Below are positions 32,811 to 41,837 of a DNA stretch of 64,000 nt, in pieces. This stretch comes from Saccharopolyspora gregorii (GTDB taxonomy: Bacteria; Actinomycetota; Actinomycetes; Mycobacteriales; Pseudonocardiaceae), in NCBI RefSeq assembly GCF_024734405.1, contig NZ_CP059556.1, forward strand, positions 3,658,001 to 3,722,000. Reading direction: 5' to 3'. The position numbers and the translations under genes were made by a program. The number at the start of each line of letters is the position of its first letter. Position 1 is the stretch's first letter. The notes beneath the pieces are model-generated. The model saw only the letters and a program-made list of their open reading frames with translations. It was not told the origin of the DNA and did not search any database.

Positions 32811-33674
32811 TCACTCCCGGGATCCGCGGAGCACGGAGTTGTCGGCGAAGGTGGCCGCGTCGGCGCTGAACCCGGGCAGCGGCTCCAGGTTCAGCCGTCC
32901 GCTCTGCCCGTAGAAGGCGACCGGGTTCTGCCACAGCACCCGGTCGACGTCGGCGTCGGTGAAGCCGGCGCGCAGCATCGCCTCGCCGGTGGCGCGCGTC
33001 TTCAGCGGGTCCGAGCGGCCCCAGTCGGCGGCGGAGTTGACGACCATCCGCTCGGTGCCGTGCCGCCGCAGCAGCCGCACCATCCGCTCCTCGTCCATCT
33101 TGGTGTCCGGGTAGAGGGAGAAGCCCAGCCAGCAGCCGGTGCCGGCGACCAGCTCGACGGTGACCTCGTTGAGGTGGTCGACGAGCACGCGCTCCGGGGG
33201 CAGCCCGGATTCGCGGACCACGTCGAGGGTGCGGCGGGTGCCGGCGGGCTTGTCGCGGTGCGGGGTGTGCACCAGCACCGGCAGGTCGGCCGCGGCGGCG
33301 AGCTGGAGCTGCTGGGCGAACGCGTCGTCCTCCTCGGGGGTCATCGAGTCGTAGCCGACCTCGCCGACCGCGACGACCCCGTCCTTGGCCAGGTACCGGG
33401 GCAGGACGTCGAGCACCTCGCGACATCGGGGATCGTTGGCCTCCTTGGGGTTGAGCGCGACCGTGGCGTGGTGGCGGATGCCGAACTGCGCGGCGCGGAA
33501 GCGCTCCCAGCCGATCAGCGCGTCGAAGTAATCGGTGAACGAGGTGACGCCGGTGCGCGGCTGGCCGAGCCAGAACGCGGGTTCGACGAGGGCCCGGATC
33601 CCGGCGGCGTGCATCGCCTCGTAGTCGTCGGTGGTGCGGGACGTCATGTGGACGTGCGGTTCGAAGATGCGCAT
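32811..33674 (-). CDS. eboB: TatD-family metal hydrolase (EboB-like)
   Basis: A 287-residue TatD/amidohydrolase-type barrel: HVH near the N-terminus (residues about 7-9), GEVGYDS with the metal-bridging Glu, LVHTPHRD, LVDHLNE and NSAADWGRSDP. It lacks features of the DNA-repair TatD enzymes and resembles EboB, a predicted hydrolase of Ebo clusters. A GTG three bases upstream of the ATG overlaps the preceding stop; the ATG at 33674 has better spacing from GGAGG and is used. Confidence 0.85.
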   Translation of the reverse strand: MRIFEPHVHMTSRTTDDYEAMHAAGIRALVEPAFWLGQPRTGVTSFTDYFDALIGWERFRAAQFGIRHHATVALNPKEANDPRCREVLDVLPRYLAKDGVVAVGEVGYDSMTPEEDDAFAQQLQLAAAADLPVLVHTPHRDKPAGTRRTLDVVRESGLPPERVLVDHLNEVTVELVAGTGCWLGFSLYPDTKMDEERMVRLLRRHGTERMVVNSAADWGRSDPLKTRATGEAMLRAGFTDADVDRVLWQNPVAFYGQSGRLNLEPLPGFSADAATFADNSVLRGSRE

Positions 33675-35065
33675 CACGCCTCCAGGAGTGCGCGGGCGTC
33701 ACCGGGGACGTCGCGCCCGGCGGCGCGGCGTTCGGCGGCGAAGTCGGTGACCATGCGGCGGAGTTCCTCGTCGGCGCGCCGCGGCAGCCCGGCGACGGCG
33801 GCGAGCGGCACGCCGGTGAACAGGCACTTGAGGACGCCGTGCCGCCAGGAGTGGTCGTCGAGGTGCCGGGCGAACGGCCCCATCGCGGCGGCGATGAGCC
33901 GGATGTCGTTGGCGCGCAACGCATCCCGCACCAGCTCCAGGCCCGCTCCCACCACGTCCGGGCCGAGCCCGTCGAGCGCGCGGAGCACGCCGCGCCGTTC
34001 GGCGTCGTCGCCGTGCCGGTACAGTGCCGCGACCTCCGCCACCAGCCGGTCGGGTTCCGCGGTGTCGGCGAGGGCGCGCAGCAGCCGCCCGCGCACCCGG
34101 TCGTCGACGGTGCCGTGCACGAGCCCGTGCGGATCGTCCCGGTCGAGGGGGCGGCGGCCGACGTGACGGCCCACCGCGGGGAACAGGGTCGCGATGCTCG
34201 CCGGGTCCCGGCGCACCGCCGCCAGCGCCTCGGCCACCCACGGCTGCCGGAGCGCGCCGATCGCGCGGCGCGCGACCTGCGGGGCGGCGTGGCCGTGCCG
34301 GGGCAGTTCGACGGCGGCGAGGCCGGTGTACCCGATGCCGGCCAACGCCTCCAGGGTGCCGGGGAGGTCGAGCTCGCCGTCGCCGAACTCCAGGTGCTCG
34401 TGCACCCCGGGCCGCATGTCGTCGAGCTGCACGTGCACCAGGTGGTCCCGCAACCGCCAGGCGCACCCGGCGGCGGTGTCCTGCTCCACCGCGACGCAGT
34501 GGCCGACGTCGAGGGTGATGCCGAGCGGTTCCGGCGCGCCGAGCCGGTCGAGCACGGCCAGCGCCGCGTCCACCGTGTCGACGAGCATGCCGGGTTCGGG
34601 TTCGAGCCCGAGCCGCACGCCGTGGCGCGCGGCTTCCTCGACGACCTGCGCGCTGCCGTCCAGCAACCGCTCGAACGCAGCGTGCTCGTCCACTTCGGAC
34701 GGTCGAATTCCGGACCAGAACGACACGACGTCGGATCCGAGATCGGCGGCGACGCGCACCGCGCGCCGCAGGAAGTCCACCCGGCGCCCGCTGTCCGCGG
34801 AGACCAGCGTCGGGTGGTGCTTGCGGTGCGGGTCGAGGAGGTAGCGCGCCCCGGTCTCGACCACCACCGACAGGCCGAACCGGTCGAGCAGGCCGCGCAC
34901 CCGGCGCACCTGCTCGGCGAGACCGGCGTCGAACGGGTCGAGCCGGTGGTGGTCGAGGGTCAGCGCGACCCCGTCGTAGCCGAGCTCGGCGATCACCCGC
35001 AGCGCGTCGTCGAGCCGGTGATCCCCGAACCCGTTGGTGCCGTAGCCGAAGCGCAGCGCCGTCAC
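33674..35065 (-). CDS. fusion of xylose-isomerase-like barrel and EboA domain
   Basis: 463 residues in two parts. Residues 1-265 are a sugar phosphate isomerase/epimerase barrel (FGYGTNGFGDHRLDDALRV, GLEPEPGMLVDT, ITLDVGHCVAVE, HVQLDDMRPG). Residues about 275-463 resemble the EboA domain (RLLRALADTAEPDRLVAEVA, ALRANDIRLIAAAMGPFARH, DDHSWRHGVLKCLFTGVPL). In other clusters EboA is usually separate, so the fusion itself suggests that barrel and EboA act together. The GTG start overlaps the EboC-type stop. EboA has no known catalytic activity. The domain boundary is judged by eye. Confidence 0.85.
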   Translation of the reverse strand: MTALRFGYGTNGFGDHRLDDALRVIAELGYDGVALTLDHHRLDPFDAGLAEQVRRVRGLLDRFGLSVVVETGARYLLDPHRKHHPTLVSADSGRRVDFLRRAVRVAADLGSDVVSFWSGIRPSEVDEHAAFERLLDGSAQVVEEAARHGVRLGLEPEPGMLVDTVDAALAVLDRLGAPEPLGITLDVGHCVAVEQDTAAGCAWRLRDHLVHVQLDDMRPGVHEHLEFGDGELDLPGTLEALAGIGYTGLAAVELPRHGHAAPQVARRAIGALRQPWVAEALAAVRRDPASIATLFPAVGRHVGRRPLDRDDPHGLVHGTVDDRVRGRLLRALADTAEPDRLVAEVAALYRHGDDAERRGVLRALDGLGPDVVGAGLELVRDALRANDIRLIAAAMGPFARHLDDHSWRHGVLKCLFTGVPLAAVAGLPRRADEELRRMVTDFAAERRAAGRDVPGDARALLEA

Positions 35066-35913
35066 GTCGCCGACACCACCTTCCCGGAGATCCGGACCAC
35101 CGGCGGGAGCGCCGCCAGCAGCGCCGCCGTGCCGAGGTCGTGCCGGGCGGTCAGCGCGATCTGCAGCGGCACCATGCCGTGGATGCCCGCGCGGGTCGCC
35201 GCGCGCGCGGTCGGCGCGTCCGGGTTCCGGCAGGCGCGCAGCTGCACCTCGCCGACCCGCGCCGCGTACCAGGCGGCTGCGGCGAGCGCCGCGATCCGGT
35301 GCAGCGGGGAGGCGCAGCGCCCGCCCACCGCGGCGACCGCCACCAGGGCGGTGGTGCCCGCGGCCGCGGCGGCCGTGACCGGGTCGGTGCCGCGGACCTC
35401 GCCGCGGGAGAGCGCGGTGACCGAGCAGGTGTGCGCGGCGAGCAGCGCCGCGGCGGGCCACGCCGCCCGGGCCCCGCCCGCCCCGAGCAGCACGTCGAGC
35501 CCGCGGCAGGCGGCCATCGCCACCGGCCCGGCGGGGCCGGTCTTGAACACCACGTCGTAGCCGACGACGGCCGCGGCGAGCGCCGCCACCAGCCCGGCCT
35601 CGGCCGACCCGACGACCGCCGCGGCGGCGGCCCCGGAACCCGCGAGCACCGCTGCGATCCCGAGCGCGGCACCGGCGCCGAGCCGTCCGGACGGGATGGG
35701 CCGCTCCGGGCGCTCCGCGGCGTCGAGCTCGCGGTCGGCCCAGTCGTTGAGCGCCATGCCCGCCCAGTACAGCGCCACCGAGGACACCGGCAGCAGCGCA
35801 CGGCGCCCCCGCAGCGGACGTCCGGCGGCCGCGGCGCCGACCGCGGTGTCGCCGAGCGCGGTCAGCGCGGCCGGGGCGCGGGTCAGCGCGATCAGCGCGC
35901 GCAGCCGGCTCAT
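35062..35913 (-). CDS. eboC: UbiA-like prenyltransferase (EboC-like)
   Basis: A 283-residue integral membrane protein with about eight hydrophobic helices and one UbiA aspartate motif, NDWADRELD, at 56-64, followed by RPIPSGRL. The second aspartate motif of true UbiA enzymes is reduced to GYDVVFKTG. UbiA proteins join a polyprenyl diphosphate to an acceptor; EboC proteins are the membrane component of Ebo clusters. The ATG overlaps the stop of the inositol-phosphate synthase gene, which suggests a cyclitol product as acceptor (inference). Confidence 0.87.
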   Translation of the reverse strand: MSRLRALIALTRAPAALTALGDTAVGAAAAGRPLRGRRALLPVSSVALYWAGMALNDWADRELDAAERPERPIPSGRLGAGAALGIAAVLAGSGAAAAAVVGSAEAGLVAALAAAVVGYDVVFKTGPAGPVAMAACRGLDVLLGAGGARAAWPAAALLAAHTCSVTALSRGEVRGTDPVTAAAAAGTTALVAVAAVGGRCASPLHRIAALAAAAWYAARVGEVQLRACRNPDAPTARAATRAGIHGMVPLQIALTARHDLGTAALLAALPPVVRISGKVVSAT

Positions 35914-37100
35914 CGCGCACCTCCGCCGCTGAGCGAGCGCACCCACTCGTGCAGCTCGCGGACCTGGTGGTCGAAGCGGTGCCGATCCGGGTCGCCACCG
36001 GCGCCGAACGGGGCCTTGAAGAAGCACCCGAGCGCGGTCAGCGGCCCGCTGCACCCGGCGTGGTGCCCCAGCGCGACGAGCCGGGTCAGGTCCAGCACCA
36101 GCGGCGCCGCCAGCGCCGAGTCGCACGCGGACCAGGTCAGCTGCAACGTCACCGGCGAGCCGAGGAAGCCCTCGGCGTGCACGTGGTCCCACGCCACCTT
36201 CGTCTGGCCGAGGTCCGGCACGTTGTCGATGTGCAGCGGTGCGGCGACCTCGTCGCCGAGCAGGGCGTGCAGCCCGCGGGACTTCGCGGTCAGCTTGCTC
36301 GCCGCGGTGCCCGGGTCGGCGAGCGTCGCGCCGTCACCCCCGCCGAGCAGGTTGGTGCCCGCCCAGGACCGGACCGCCAGCGCGCGTTCGGCGAACATCG
36401 GCGCGAGCGCGGTGCGCAGCAAGGTCTCGCCGGTCTTGCCGTCGGCGCCCGCGTAGGGCAGGCCGCGCTGCCGCGCCAGGGCGCCCAGCGCGGGGACCGA
36501 GATCCCGGTGGACGGGGTGAACTCCACGTACGGGCAGCCCGCCCGCACCGCCGCGCGGGCGGCCACGACGCTGGCCGGGACGGCCTCGTCCGCGGCCAGC
36601 ACCGCGTCCAGGTCCGCGGCGGTCAGCAGCCGCGCCCCGGCCGGCCACGGCGGTTCGGTGGAGGCGACGTCGACCACCACGACCCGGTCCAGGTCGTGGC
36701 GCCGCGCGAACGCGGACATGTCCCCGGCCAGCCGGACGGCGGCGTCCGCCCCGGTCTCGGCGCGGGTCGCCGGGTCGAAACCGGGTCGCAGCTCCGCTTC
36801 CGCCTCGGCCAGCTGCGGTGCCACCGCGGCCACCACCCCGGCGGGCAGCACGCCCGCCGCCACCAGGCCGTCCGCGGTCTTGCGCAGATCAGCGGCGGAG
36901 ATGTCGTGCCCGCCGACCACGATCTCGTCCCAGCCCGGCAACGGCGCCGAGCCGAACGCGGGCAGCTCGGTGACGCAGCCCGTCGGCGGCACCAGGCCGG
37001 CCCGCAGCGCGGCCAGTCCGACGATCGCCGTGGTCGCCACCGAACCGCGCGCGCCGATCAACCACATGCCGGTGCGACCCGGCCGTGCGTGGTCCCCCAT
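35910..37100 (-). CDS. inositol-3-phosphate synthase family protein
   Basis: A 396-residue protein of the myo-inositol-1-phosphate synthase family. It has the NAD-binding IGARGSVATT at the start, EFTPSTGISVPAL, the active-site GADGKTGETLL, and the C-terminal HIDNVPDLGQTKVAWDHV. The family converts glucose-6-phosphate to inositol-3-phosphate with tightly bound NAD. ATG at 37100 with AGGAGG eight bases upstream; it is the first gene of the Ebo-type operon. In other Ebo clusters the corresponding place is held by a 3-dehydroquinate-synthase-like cyclase (EboD), so a different sugar-phosphate cyclase appears to be used here. It may be a diverged paralogue and not the housekeeping enzyme. Confidence 0.87.
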   Translation of the reverse strand: MGDHARPGRTGMWLIGARGSVATTAIVGLAALRAGLVPPTGCVTELPAFGSAPLPGWDEIVVGGHDISAADLRKTADGLVAAGVLPAGVVAAVAPQLAEAEAELRPGFDPATRAETGADAAVRLAGDMSAFARRHDLDRVVVVDVASTEPPWPAGARLLTAADLDAVLAADEAVPASVVAARAAVRAGCPYVEFTPSTGISVPALGALARQRGLPYAGADGKTGETLLRTALAPMFAERALAVRSWAGTNLLGGGDGATLADPGTAASKLTAKSRGLHALLGDEVAAPLHIDNVPDLGQTKVAWDHVHAEGFLGSPVTLQLTWSACDSALAAPLVLDLTRLVALGHHAGCSGPLTALGCFFKAPFGAGGDPDRHRFDHQVRELHEWVRSLSGGGAR

Positions 37101-37123
37101 CTGGTCACCTCCTGGAGCAGGAA

Positions 37124-37156
37124 TGGCGGTGGCCCGACCCGCGCGGGCCACCGCCA
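37124..37156. terminator. 13-bp perfect hairpin
   Basis: TGGCGGTGGCCCG (37124-37136) pairs with CGGGCCACCGCCA (37144-37156) around 7 bases. It lies directly after the sorbosone-dehydrogenase-like gene and before the inositol-phosphate synthase gene, suggesting that the Ebo-type operon has its own promoter or is expressed by partial readthrough. Confidence 0.7.
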
Positions 37157-37162
37157 CGCTGA

Positions 37163-39664
37163 TCAACGGTCGCCGCGCGCCCGCGCCGACCGGTCGTCCG
37201 GGGGCACGGGCCGGGACACCCCGTCCCCGGTGAAGTGCACCGCGTCGAGCGCGAACAGCTCGGTGCCCTCGCCGCGGAACACGAAGAACAGCGCGCCGGA
37301 ACCGCCCGGGTCGAGCACCGGGGACGACGGCACGTCCACGTGCTCACCACCGGTGCCCGCGATCTCGACCGACTGCAGCAGTTCCCCGTCCACGGCACCG
37401 GCCCGCACTTCGATCACGCCGCCGTCCCCGGCCGCCGCGACGCGGTAGCCGATGCCGTCGACACCGGTCAGGTCCACCGGGTCGATCGAGATCCAGTCGC
37501 CGTCCTCGACGGCACCGACCTCCCGGCCACCGGCCGCATCCGGGTTCGCCACGACCTCGACGCCCTCGGCGTCGGTGAAGAACTCGGCCTGCTTCTCCGC
37601 GGGCTGCAGCACCACGCGGTCGCTGCCGGTCACCGGCGGCAGGTCTTCGGCACCGCCGTCGGTGTAGTCGGCGGTGAGCACGCCGAACACGTTCGCGTCC
37701 AGCCCGTGGCCCTCGTCGGCCGGGGTCTCGATGACGCCTTCGCAGCCGCGTTCCTCCTTGAGCGGGTGCGCGTGCGTGTCGTGGCCGAGCGCGTAGCTGA
37801 CGGCGACCCGGGAGCAGTCGATCCGCTCGTCCTCGGCGTCGGTGACGCTGACCCGGAACGGAACCTCCTCGCCGAAGGCGAACACCCCGCCGTCCGGCGG
37901 GAGTTCCACCCGCACCTGCGGCGGCGTGTTACCGACGACGATCTGCACGCTGGCGTACCCGGTCTTGCCGGTCTCATCGGTGACGGCGAGCTTCGCGGTG
38001 TGCGCGCCGCGCTCGTCGTAGGTGAACGACACCGGGCCCGGTTCGGTCGAGTCGACGACGCCGTCGCCGGTGAAGTCCCACGCGTAGCTCAGCTCGCCGC
38101 CGTCGGGATCCGCGGTGCCCGCGGGGTCGAAGCCGACCGTCAGCGGTGCCTGCCCGGCGGAGGTGACGTCGGCGGCGAGATGCGGCCGCGGGGTCTTCGC
38201 GTCCGGGCTGTGCTCGATGCGGTACAGCGCCGAGTCGTCCGCCCCGCCGAAGTAGCTGGAGCCGTAGTCGAGCACGTACAGCGCGCCGTCCGGGCCGAAC
38301 TCGACGTTCATCGGCCGCACCAGGTCCATCGAGTCGAAGAACGGCCGGATCGCCGCCAGCGACCCGTCCTGCCCGACCTCGAACTCCTTGATCCAGCCGC
38401 GGTCCCACTCGTAGTTGAACGCCTTCCCGTCGTAGTGCGCCGGGAACTTCAGCGGCTCGTCCAGGTCCGGGTCGAAGTGGTACACCGGTCCGCCCATCGG
38501 CGATTCCGGTCCCGCGCCGAGTTCGGGGACCGAGTCGTCGTCGTAGGCGAGCCACGCGGGTTGCGCCGGCGGCAGCTCAACGAGCCCGGTGTTGTGCGGG
38601 CTCTCGTTGCGCGGCGCCGCGCAGTCGAACGGCTCGCCGGACTCGCCGGTCGCGAAGTCGTGGTCGACGAACGGTTCGTCGTCACCGATGCAGTACGGCC
38701 AGCCCAGGTTCTGCGGTTCCCGGATCAGGTCGTACTCGACGATGCCGCCGGGTCCCCGATCCGGGTCGGCGGCGCCCGCGTCCGGCCCGTACTCGCCGAG
38801 GTGGATCCAGCCGGTGCGCTCGTCCACGGCGAACCGGAACGGGTTGCGCAGGCCCATCGCGTAGATCTCGGGCCGGGTCCGCTCGGTTCCGGGCGGGAAC
38901 AGGTTGCCGTCGGGGACGGTGTAGGTGCCGTCCGGTTCGACGTGGATGCGCAGGACCTTGCCGCGCAGGTCGTTGGTGTTGCCCGCGGTGCGCTGCGCGT
39001 CGAACGCCGGGTTGCGCTCGGGGCGTTCGTCGATCGGCGTGTAGCCGTCCGAGGAGAACGGGTTGGTGTCGTCCCCGGTGGACAGGTACAGGTTCCCGTC
39101 GGCGTCGAAGTCGATCTCGCCACCGGCGTGGCAGCAGGTGCCGCGGTTCGCCGGGACGCGCAGGATCTCCTGCCCGGCGTCGAGGTCGAGCGCGCCGTCG
39201 TCGGTGAGCGGGAACCGGGACAGCGAGTTGTAGCCGTCGAACGGCGCGAAGTCCGCCGCGGTGCCCTCCTCGGGGGCGTCGCCCTCCGGGGTGTCCAGCG
39301 GGGGCGCGTAGTACAGGTACACCCACCGGTTCTCGGCGAAGCCGGGGTCCACGGCGACGCCCTGCAACCCGTCCTCGTCGTGGTTGTAGACCGGCAGGTG
39401 CGCGGCCAGCGTGGTGGTGGCGTCCGGCGTGGTGAGGAAGACGTCGCCGTCGCGGGAGGTGTGCAGCACGCGGCGGTCGGGCAGCACCGCCAGCGCCATC
39501 GGCTCGCCCAGCTTGGTCTCACCTCGGGCCAGCGTGATCTGGTCGAACGCGGTGTCCGGTGGTGGCTCGGCGGTCGCGGGCGGCAGGGTCAGGGCGGTCG
39601 CGGTCACGACCGCGAAGGTCGCGCAGGCGACCGATCCGGGTAATCGCACCAGGAGGCTCCTCAT
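37163..39664 (-). CDS. secreted PQQ-type sugar (sorbosone) dehydrogenase with PKD and carbohydrate-binding domains
   Basis: An 833-residue exported protein. A signal peptide covers residues 1-32 (hydrophobic VACATFAVVTATALT, cleavage near ATAEP). A six-bladed glucose/sorbosone dehydrogenase propeller spans about 40-490 (VLHTSRDGDVFL, DGLQGVAVDPGF, NRGTCCHAGGEIDFD, DLRGKVLRIH, YAMGLRNPFRFAVD, NVEFGPDGALYVLDYG). A PKD domain follows at about 505-585 (YAWDFTGDGVVDSTEPGP). The C-terminus (about 700-815) resembles a CBM6-type domain (EDGDWISIDPVDLTG). It probably oxidises or binds a sugar outside the cell. It follows the ABC importer genes in the same direction, which suggests linked use of that sugar. 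Confidence 0.88.
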   Translation of the reverse strand: MRSLLVRLPGSVACATFAVVTATALTLPPATAEPPPDTAFDQITLARGETKLGEPMALAVLPDRRVLHTSRDGDVFLTTPDATTTLAAHLPVYNHDEDGLQGVAVDPGFAENRWVYLYYAPPLDTPEGDAPEEGTAADFAPFDGYNSLSRFPLTDDGALDLDAGQEILRVPANRGTCCHAGGEIDFDADGNLYLSTGDDTNPFSSDGYTPIDERPERNPAFDAQRTAGNTNDLRGKVLRIHVEPDGTYTVPDGNLFPPGTERTRPEIYAMGLRNPFRFAVDERTGWIHLGEYGPDAGAADPDRGPGGIVEYDLIREPQNLGWPYCIGDDEPFVDHDFATGESGEPFDCAAPRNESPHNTGLVELPPAQPAWLAYDDDSVPELGAGPESPMGGPVYHFDPDLDEPLKFPAHYDGKAFNYEWDRGWIKEFEVGQDGSLAAIRPFFDSMDLVRPMNVEFGPDGALYVLDYGSSYFGGADDSALYRIEHSPDAKTPRPHLAADVTSAGQAPLTVGFDPAGTADPDGGELSYAWDFTGDGVVDSTEPGPVSFTYDERGAHTAKLAVTDETGKTGYASVQIVVGNTPPQVRVELPPDGGVFAFGEEVPFRVSVTDAEDERIDCSRVAVSYALGHDTHAHPLKEERGCEGVIETPADEGHGLDANVFGVLTADYTDGGAEDLPPVTGSDRVVLQPAEKQAEFFTDAEGVEVVANPDAAGGREVGAVEDGDWISIDPVDLTGVDGIGYRVAAAGDGGVIEVRAGAVDGELLQSVEIAGTGGEHVDVPSSPVLDPGGSGALFFVFRGEGTELFALDAVHFTGDGVSRPVPPDDRSARARGDR

Positions 39665-39707
39665 CTTCGCGGTCCCGGCGGCGGTGCCGGGACGGGTCGG
39701 GTGGTCC

Positions 39708-39736
39708 GCCCGGTGGCGGTGCGGAAGCCGCCGGGC
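39708..39736. terminator. 10-bp hairpin after the ABC importer genes
   Basis: GCCCGGTGGC (39708-39717) pairs with GCCGCCGGGC (39727-39736) with one G-T wobble and a 9-base loop, between the binding-protein gene and the sorbosone-dehydrogenase-like gene. It may be a partial terminator. Confidence 0.45.
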
Positions 39737-39764
39737 GTCGGGATTTCCGGTTCGCCGGGTCCGC

Positions 39765-40811
39765 TCACGAGGCGAACCCGACGTCCAGGTACTGGTCGAC
39801 GTTCTGCCGGGTCACCACGGCCGAGTAGGTCGTGATCGCGCGGGGGATCTCGTGCTCGGCGAGGTCGCCCATCCCGCGCGCTTGGCCGAGCAGCCGGGCC
39901 AGCGAGATCGCCGAGGAGCACATCGACGGGTTGTAGAGCACCGTCGCCTGCACCACGCCGTCGCCCGCCTTGATGCGGTCCATCATGTTGCGCGAGCCGG
40001 CGCCGCCGACCAGGAAGAAGTCGTCTCGCCCGGCGGCCTGCACCGCGGCGAGCACGCCGATGCCCTGGTCGTCGTCGTGGTTCCACACCGCGTCCAGCCG
40101 CGCCGCGGCCTGCAGCAGGTTCGTCGCCTGCCGCTCGCCGGATTCGGCGGTGAAGTCGGCGGCGACGCGCCGCGATACCCGGATCCCGTGCCGGGCGAGG
40201 CCGTCGCGGAACCCGGCGCTGCGCTCCTGGGTCAGCGGCAGCGAATCGGTGCCCGCGATCTCGGCGACGACCGGGTCTGTGACGCCGCGGCGCCGCAGCT
40301 CGGCGGCGATGTGCTCGGCGGCGTTGACGCCCATGCCGTGGTTGTCCCCGCCGATCCACACCCGGTAGGCGTCGGCGGAGTCGAAGACGCGGTCCACGTT
40401 GACCACCGGGATCCCGGCGCGGGTGGCGCGGCGAGCCACGTCGGTCAGCGCCTTGCCGTCGGCGGGCAGGATGACCAGCACGTCGACCTGCTCGTTGATC
40501 AGCGTCTCGACCTGGGCGACCTGCTGGTTGACGTCGCTGCTGCCCTCGGTGGGGCGGAACGTGACGTCCGGCAGCGCTTCGGCTTGCGCGCGGGCGTTGG
40601 TGGTCATGGCCGCCATCCAGCCGTGATCGGCGGCGGGCGCGGAGAACCCGATGGTCACCGGGGCGCCGGGGGCCGCGCCGTCACCTCCGGCGGCGACGGC
40701 GGCCGGTCGTTGCTGCTGCGGCGGATCGTTGGCGAGGCACCCGGTCAGCAGCGCGGTCGCGCCGAGTGCGCCGGTGCCGAACAGGAATCCACGACGAGGA
40801 GTTGCGGACAT
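39765..40811 (-). CDS. sugar ABC transporter substrate-binding lipoprotein (RbsB-like)
   Basis: A 348-residue type-1 periplasmic-binding protein. The leader has a twin-arginine pair and a lipobox (MSATPRRGFLFGTG, then LLTGC with Cys 25), so it is probably a Tat-exported lipoprotein anchored outside the membrane. The RbsB-like core includes GFSAPAADHGWMAAM, EQVDVLVILPADGKALTDVA, VPVVNVDRVF-type segments and AVWNHDDDQGIGVLAAV. Ligands of such proteins are pentoses, hexoses or inositol. It is the last gene of the importer set, 27 bases after the permease gene. Confidence 0.9.
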   Translation of the reverse strand: MSATPRRGFLFGTGALGATALLTGCLANDPPQQQRPAAVAAGGDGAAPGAPVTIGFSAPAADHGWMAAMTTNARAQAEALPDVTFRPTEGSSDVNQQVAQVETLINEQVDVLVILPADGKALTDVARRATRAGIPVVNVDRVFDSADAYRVWIGGDNHGMGVNAAEHIAAELRRRGVTDPVVAEIAGTDSLPLTQERSAGFRDGLARHGIRVSRRVAADFTAESGERQATNLLQAAARLDAVWNHDDDQGIGVLAAVQAAGRDDFFLVGGAGSRNMMDRIKAGDGVVQATVLYNPSMCSSAISLARLLGQARGMGDLAEHEIPRAITTYSAVVTRQNVDQYLDVGFAS

Positions 40812-40838
40812 GGCGGTCTCCGGGAGGGGAGGAGGGGT

Positions 40839-41837
40839 TCAGCGGAGGGCGGTGCCGCGGCGGCGCGTGCGGGCCTGCAGCAGCACGGCGAGCACGATGA
40901 TCGCGCCCTTGACGATGTTCTGAACGTCGGTTTCGAGGTTGTTGAGCGTGAACACGTTGCTCAACGTCGTGAAGATCAGCACCCCGAGCACGGTGCCGGT
41001 CATGCTGCCGCGCCCACCGGCGAGCAGCGTGCCGCCGATGACGACGGCGGCGATCGCGTCCAGTTCGTAGTACAGGCCGTTGGTGGAGGCCCCGGAGGTC
41101 GTGCGCGCCACCACCATGATCGCGGCGATGGCGCAGCAGAACCCGGCGAGCGCGTACACCAGCGCGAGGTGCCTGCGCACGTCGATCCCGGCCAGCCGGG
41201 CGGCTTCGGCGTTGCCGCCGACGGCCAGCGTGCGCCGCCCGAACGTGGTGCGGTTGAGCAGCGTCCAGCCGCCGGCGAACACGGCGGCGAAGATCCAGAT
41301 CAGCACCGGGACGCCCAGCAGGTCGGCCTGGAACACCGCGCCGAACGCGGGGACGTCGACGACCTGCGTCTGCCTGCCGCTGATCCGCTCGGCCAGCCCG
41401 CGCGCGGAGGCCATCATCGCCAGCGTCGCGATGAACGGCACCACCCGCCCGTAGGCGACGAGCAGCCCGTTGACCAGCCCGCACCCGGTGCCCACCAGCA
41501 GCGCGCACCCCACCATCGCGAACGCCCCGTACGACTGGGTGGCCCAGGTGGTCATCCACACGCTGCACAACGCGACCATCGAGCCGACGGACAGGTCGAT
41601 ACCGCCCGCTGAGATCACGAAGGTCATGCCGACGCTGACCACGCCGATGGCGGCGGCCAGCCGCAGCACGGTGGAGATGTTGCCCTCGGTGAGGAACGCG
41701 TCCGGCCGGGTCGCGTAACCGACCGCGCACAGTCCGACGAGGACGAACACCAGCGCGGTCAGCCGGATGTCCGCCCGCGCCCACCAGCGGCTCAGCCGCG
41801 AGGGGCGGGTCGAGGCGGCGAGAGCCTGCTCGTTCAT
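40839..41837 (-). CDS. sugar ABC transporter permease (RbsC-like)
   Basis: A 332-residue polytopic membrane protein of the ribose/xylose/inositol permease family. It has VGMTFVISAGGIDLSVGSMVAL near the N-terminus and GRRTLAVGGNAEAARLAGIDV (the cytoplasmic loop contacting the ATPase), then AVVIGGTLLAGGRGSMTGTVLG. About eight to ten hydrophobic helices are visible. The ATG overlaps the ATPase stop and has GGAGGG upstream. One permease gene implies a homodimeric channel. Confidence 0.92.
   Translation of the reverse strand: MNEQALAASTRPSRLSRWWARADIRLTALVFVLVGLCAVGYATRPDAFLTEGNISTVLRLAAAIGVVSVGMTFVISAGGIDLSVGSMVALCSVWMTTWATQSYGAFAMVGCALLVGTGCGLVNGLLVAYGRVVPFIATLAMMASARGLAERISGRQTQVVDVPAFGAVFQADLLGVPVLIWIFAAVFAGGWTLLNRTTFGRRTLAVGGNAEAARLAGIDVRRHLALVYALAGFCCAIAAIMVVARTTSGASTNGLYYELDAIAAVVIGGTLLAGGRGSMTGTVLGVLIFTTLSNVFTLNNLETDVQNIVKGAIIVLAVLLQARTRRRGTALR

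Noticed and set aside
37235-39643. An 802-codon open frame opposite the sorbosone-dehydrogenase-like gene
   Set aside because: Translation is Val/Arg/His repeats with no domain; the minus-strand frame has a signal peptide and three recognisable domains.
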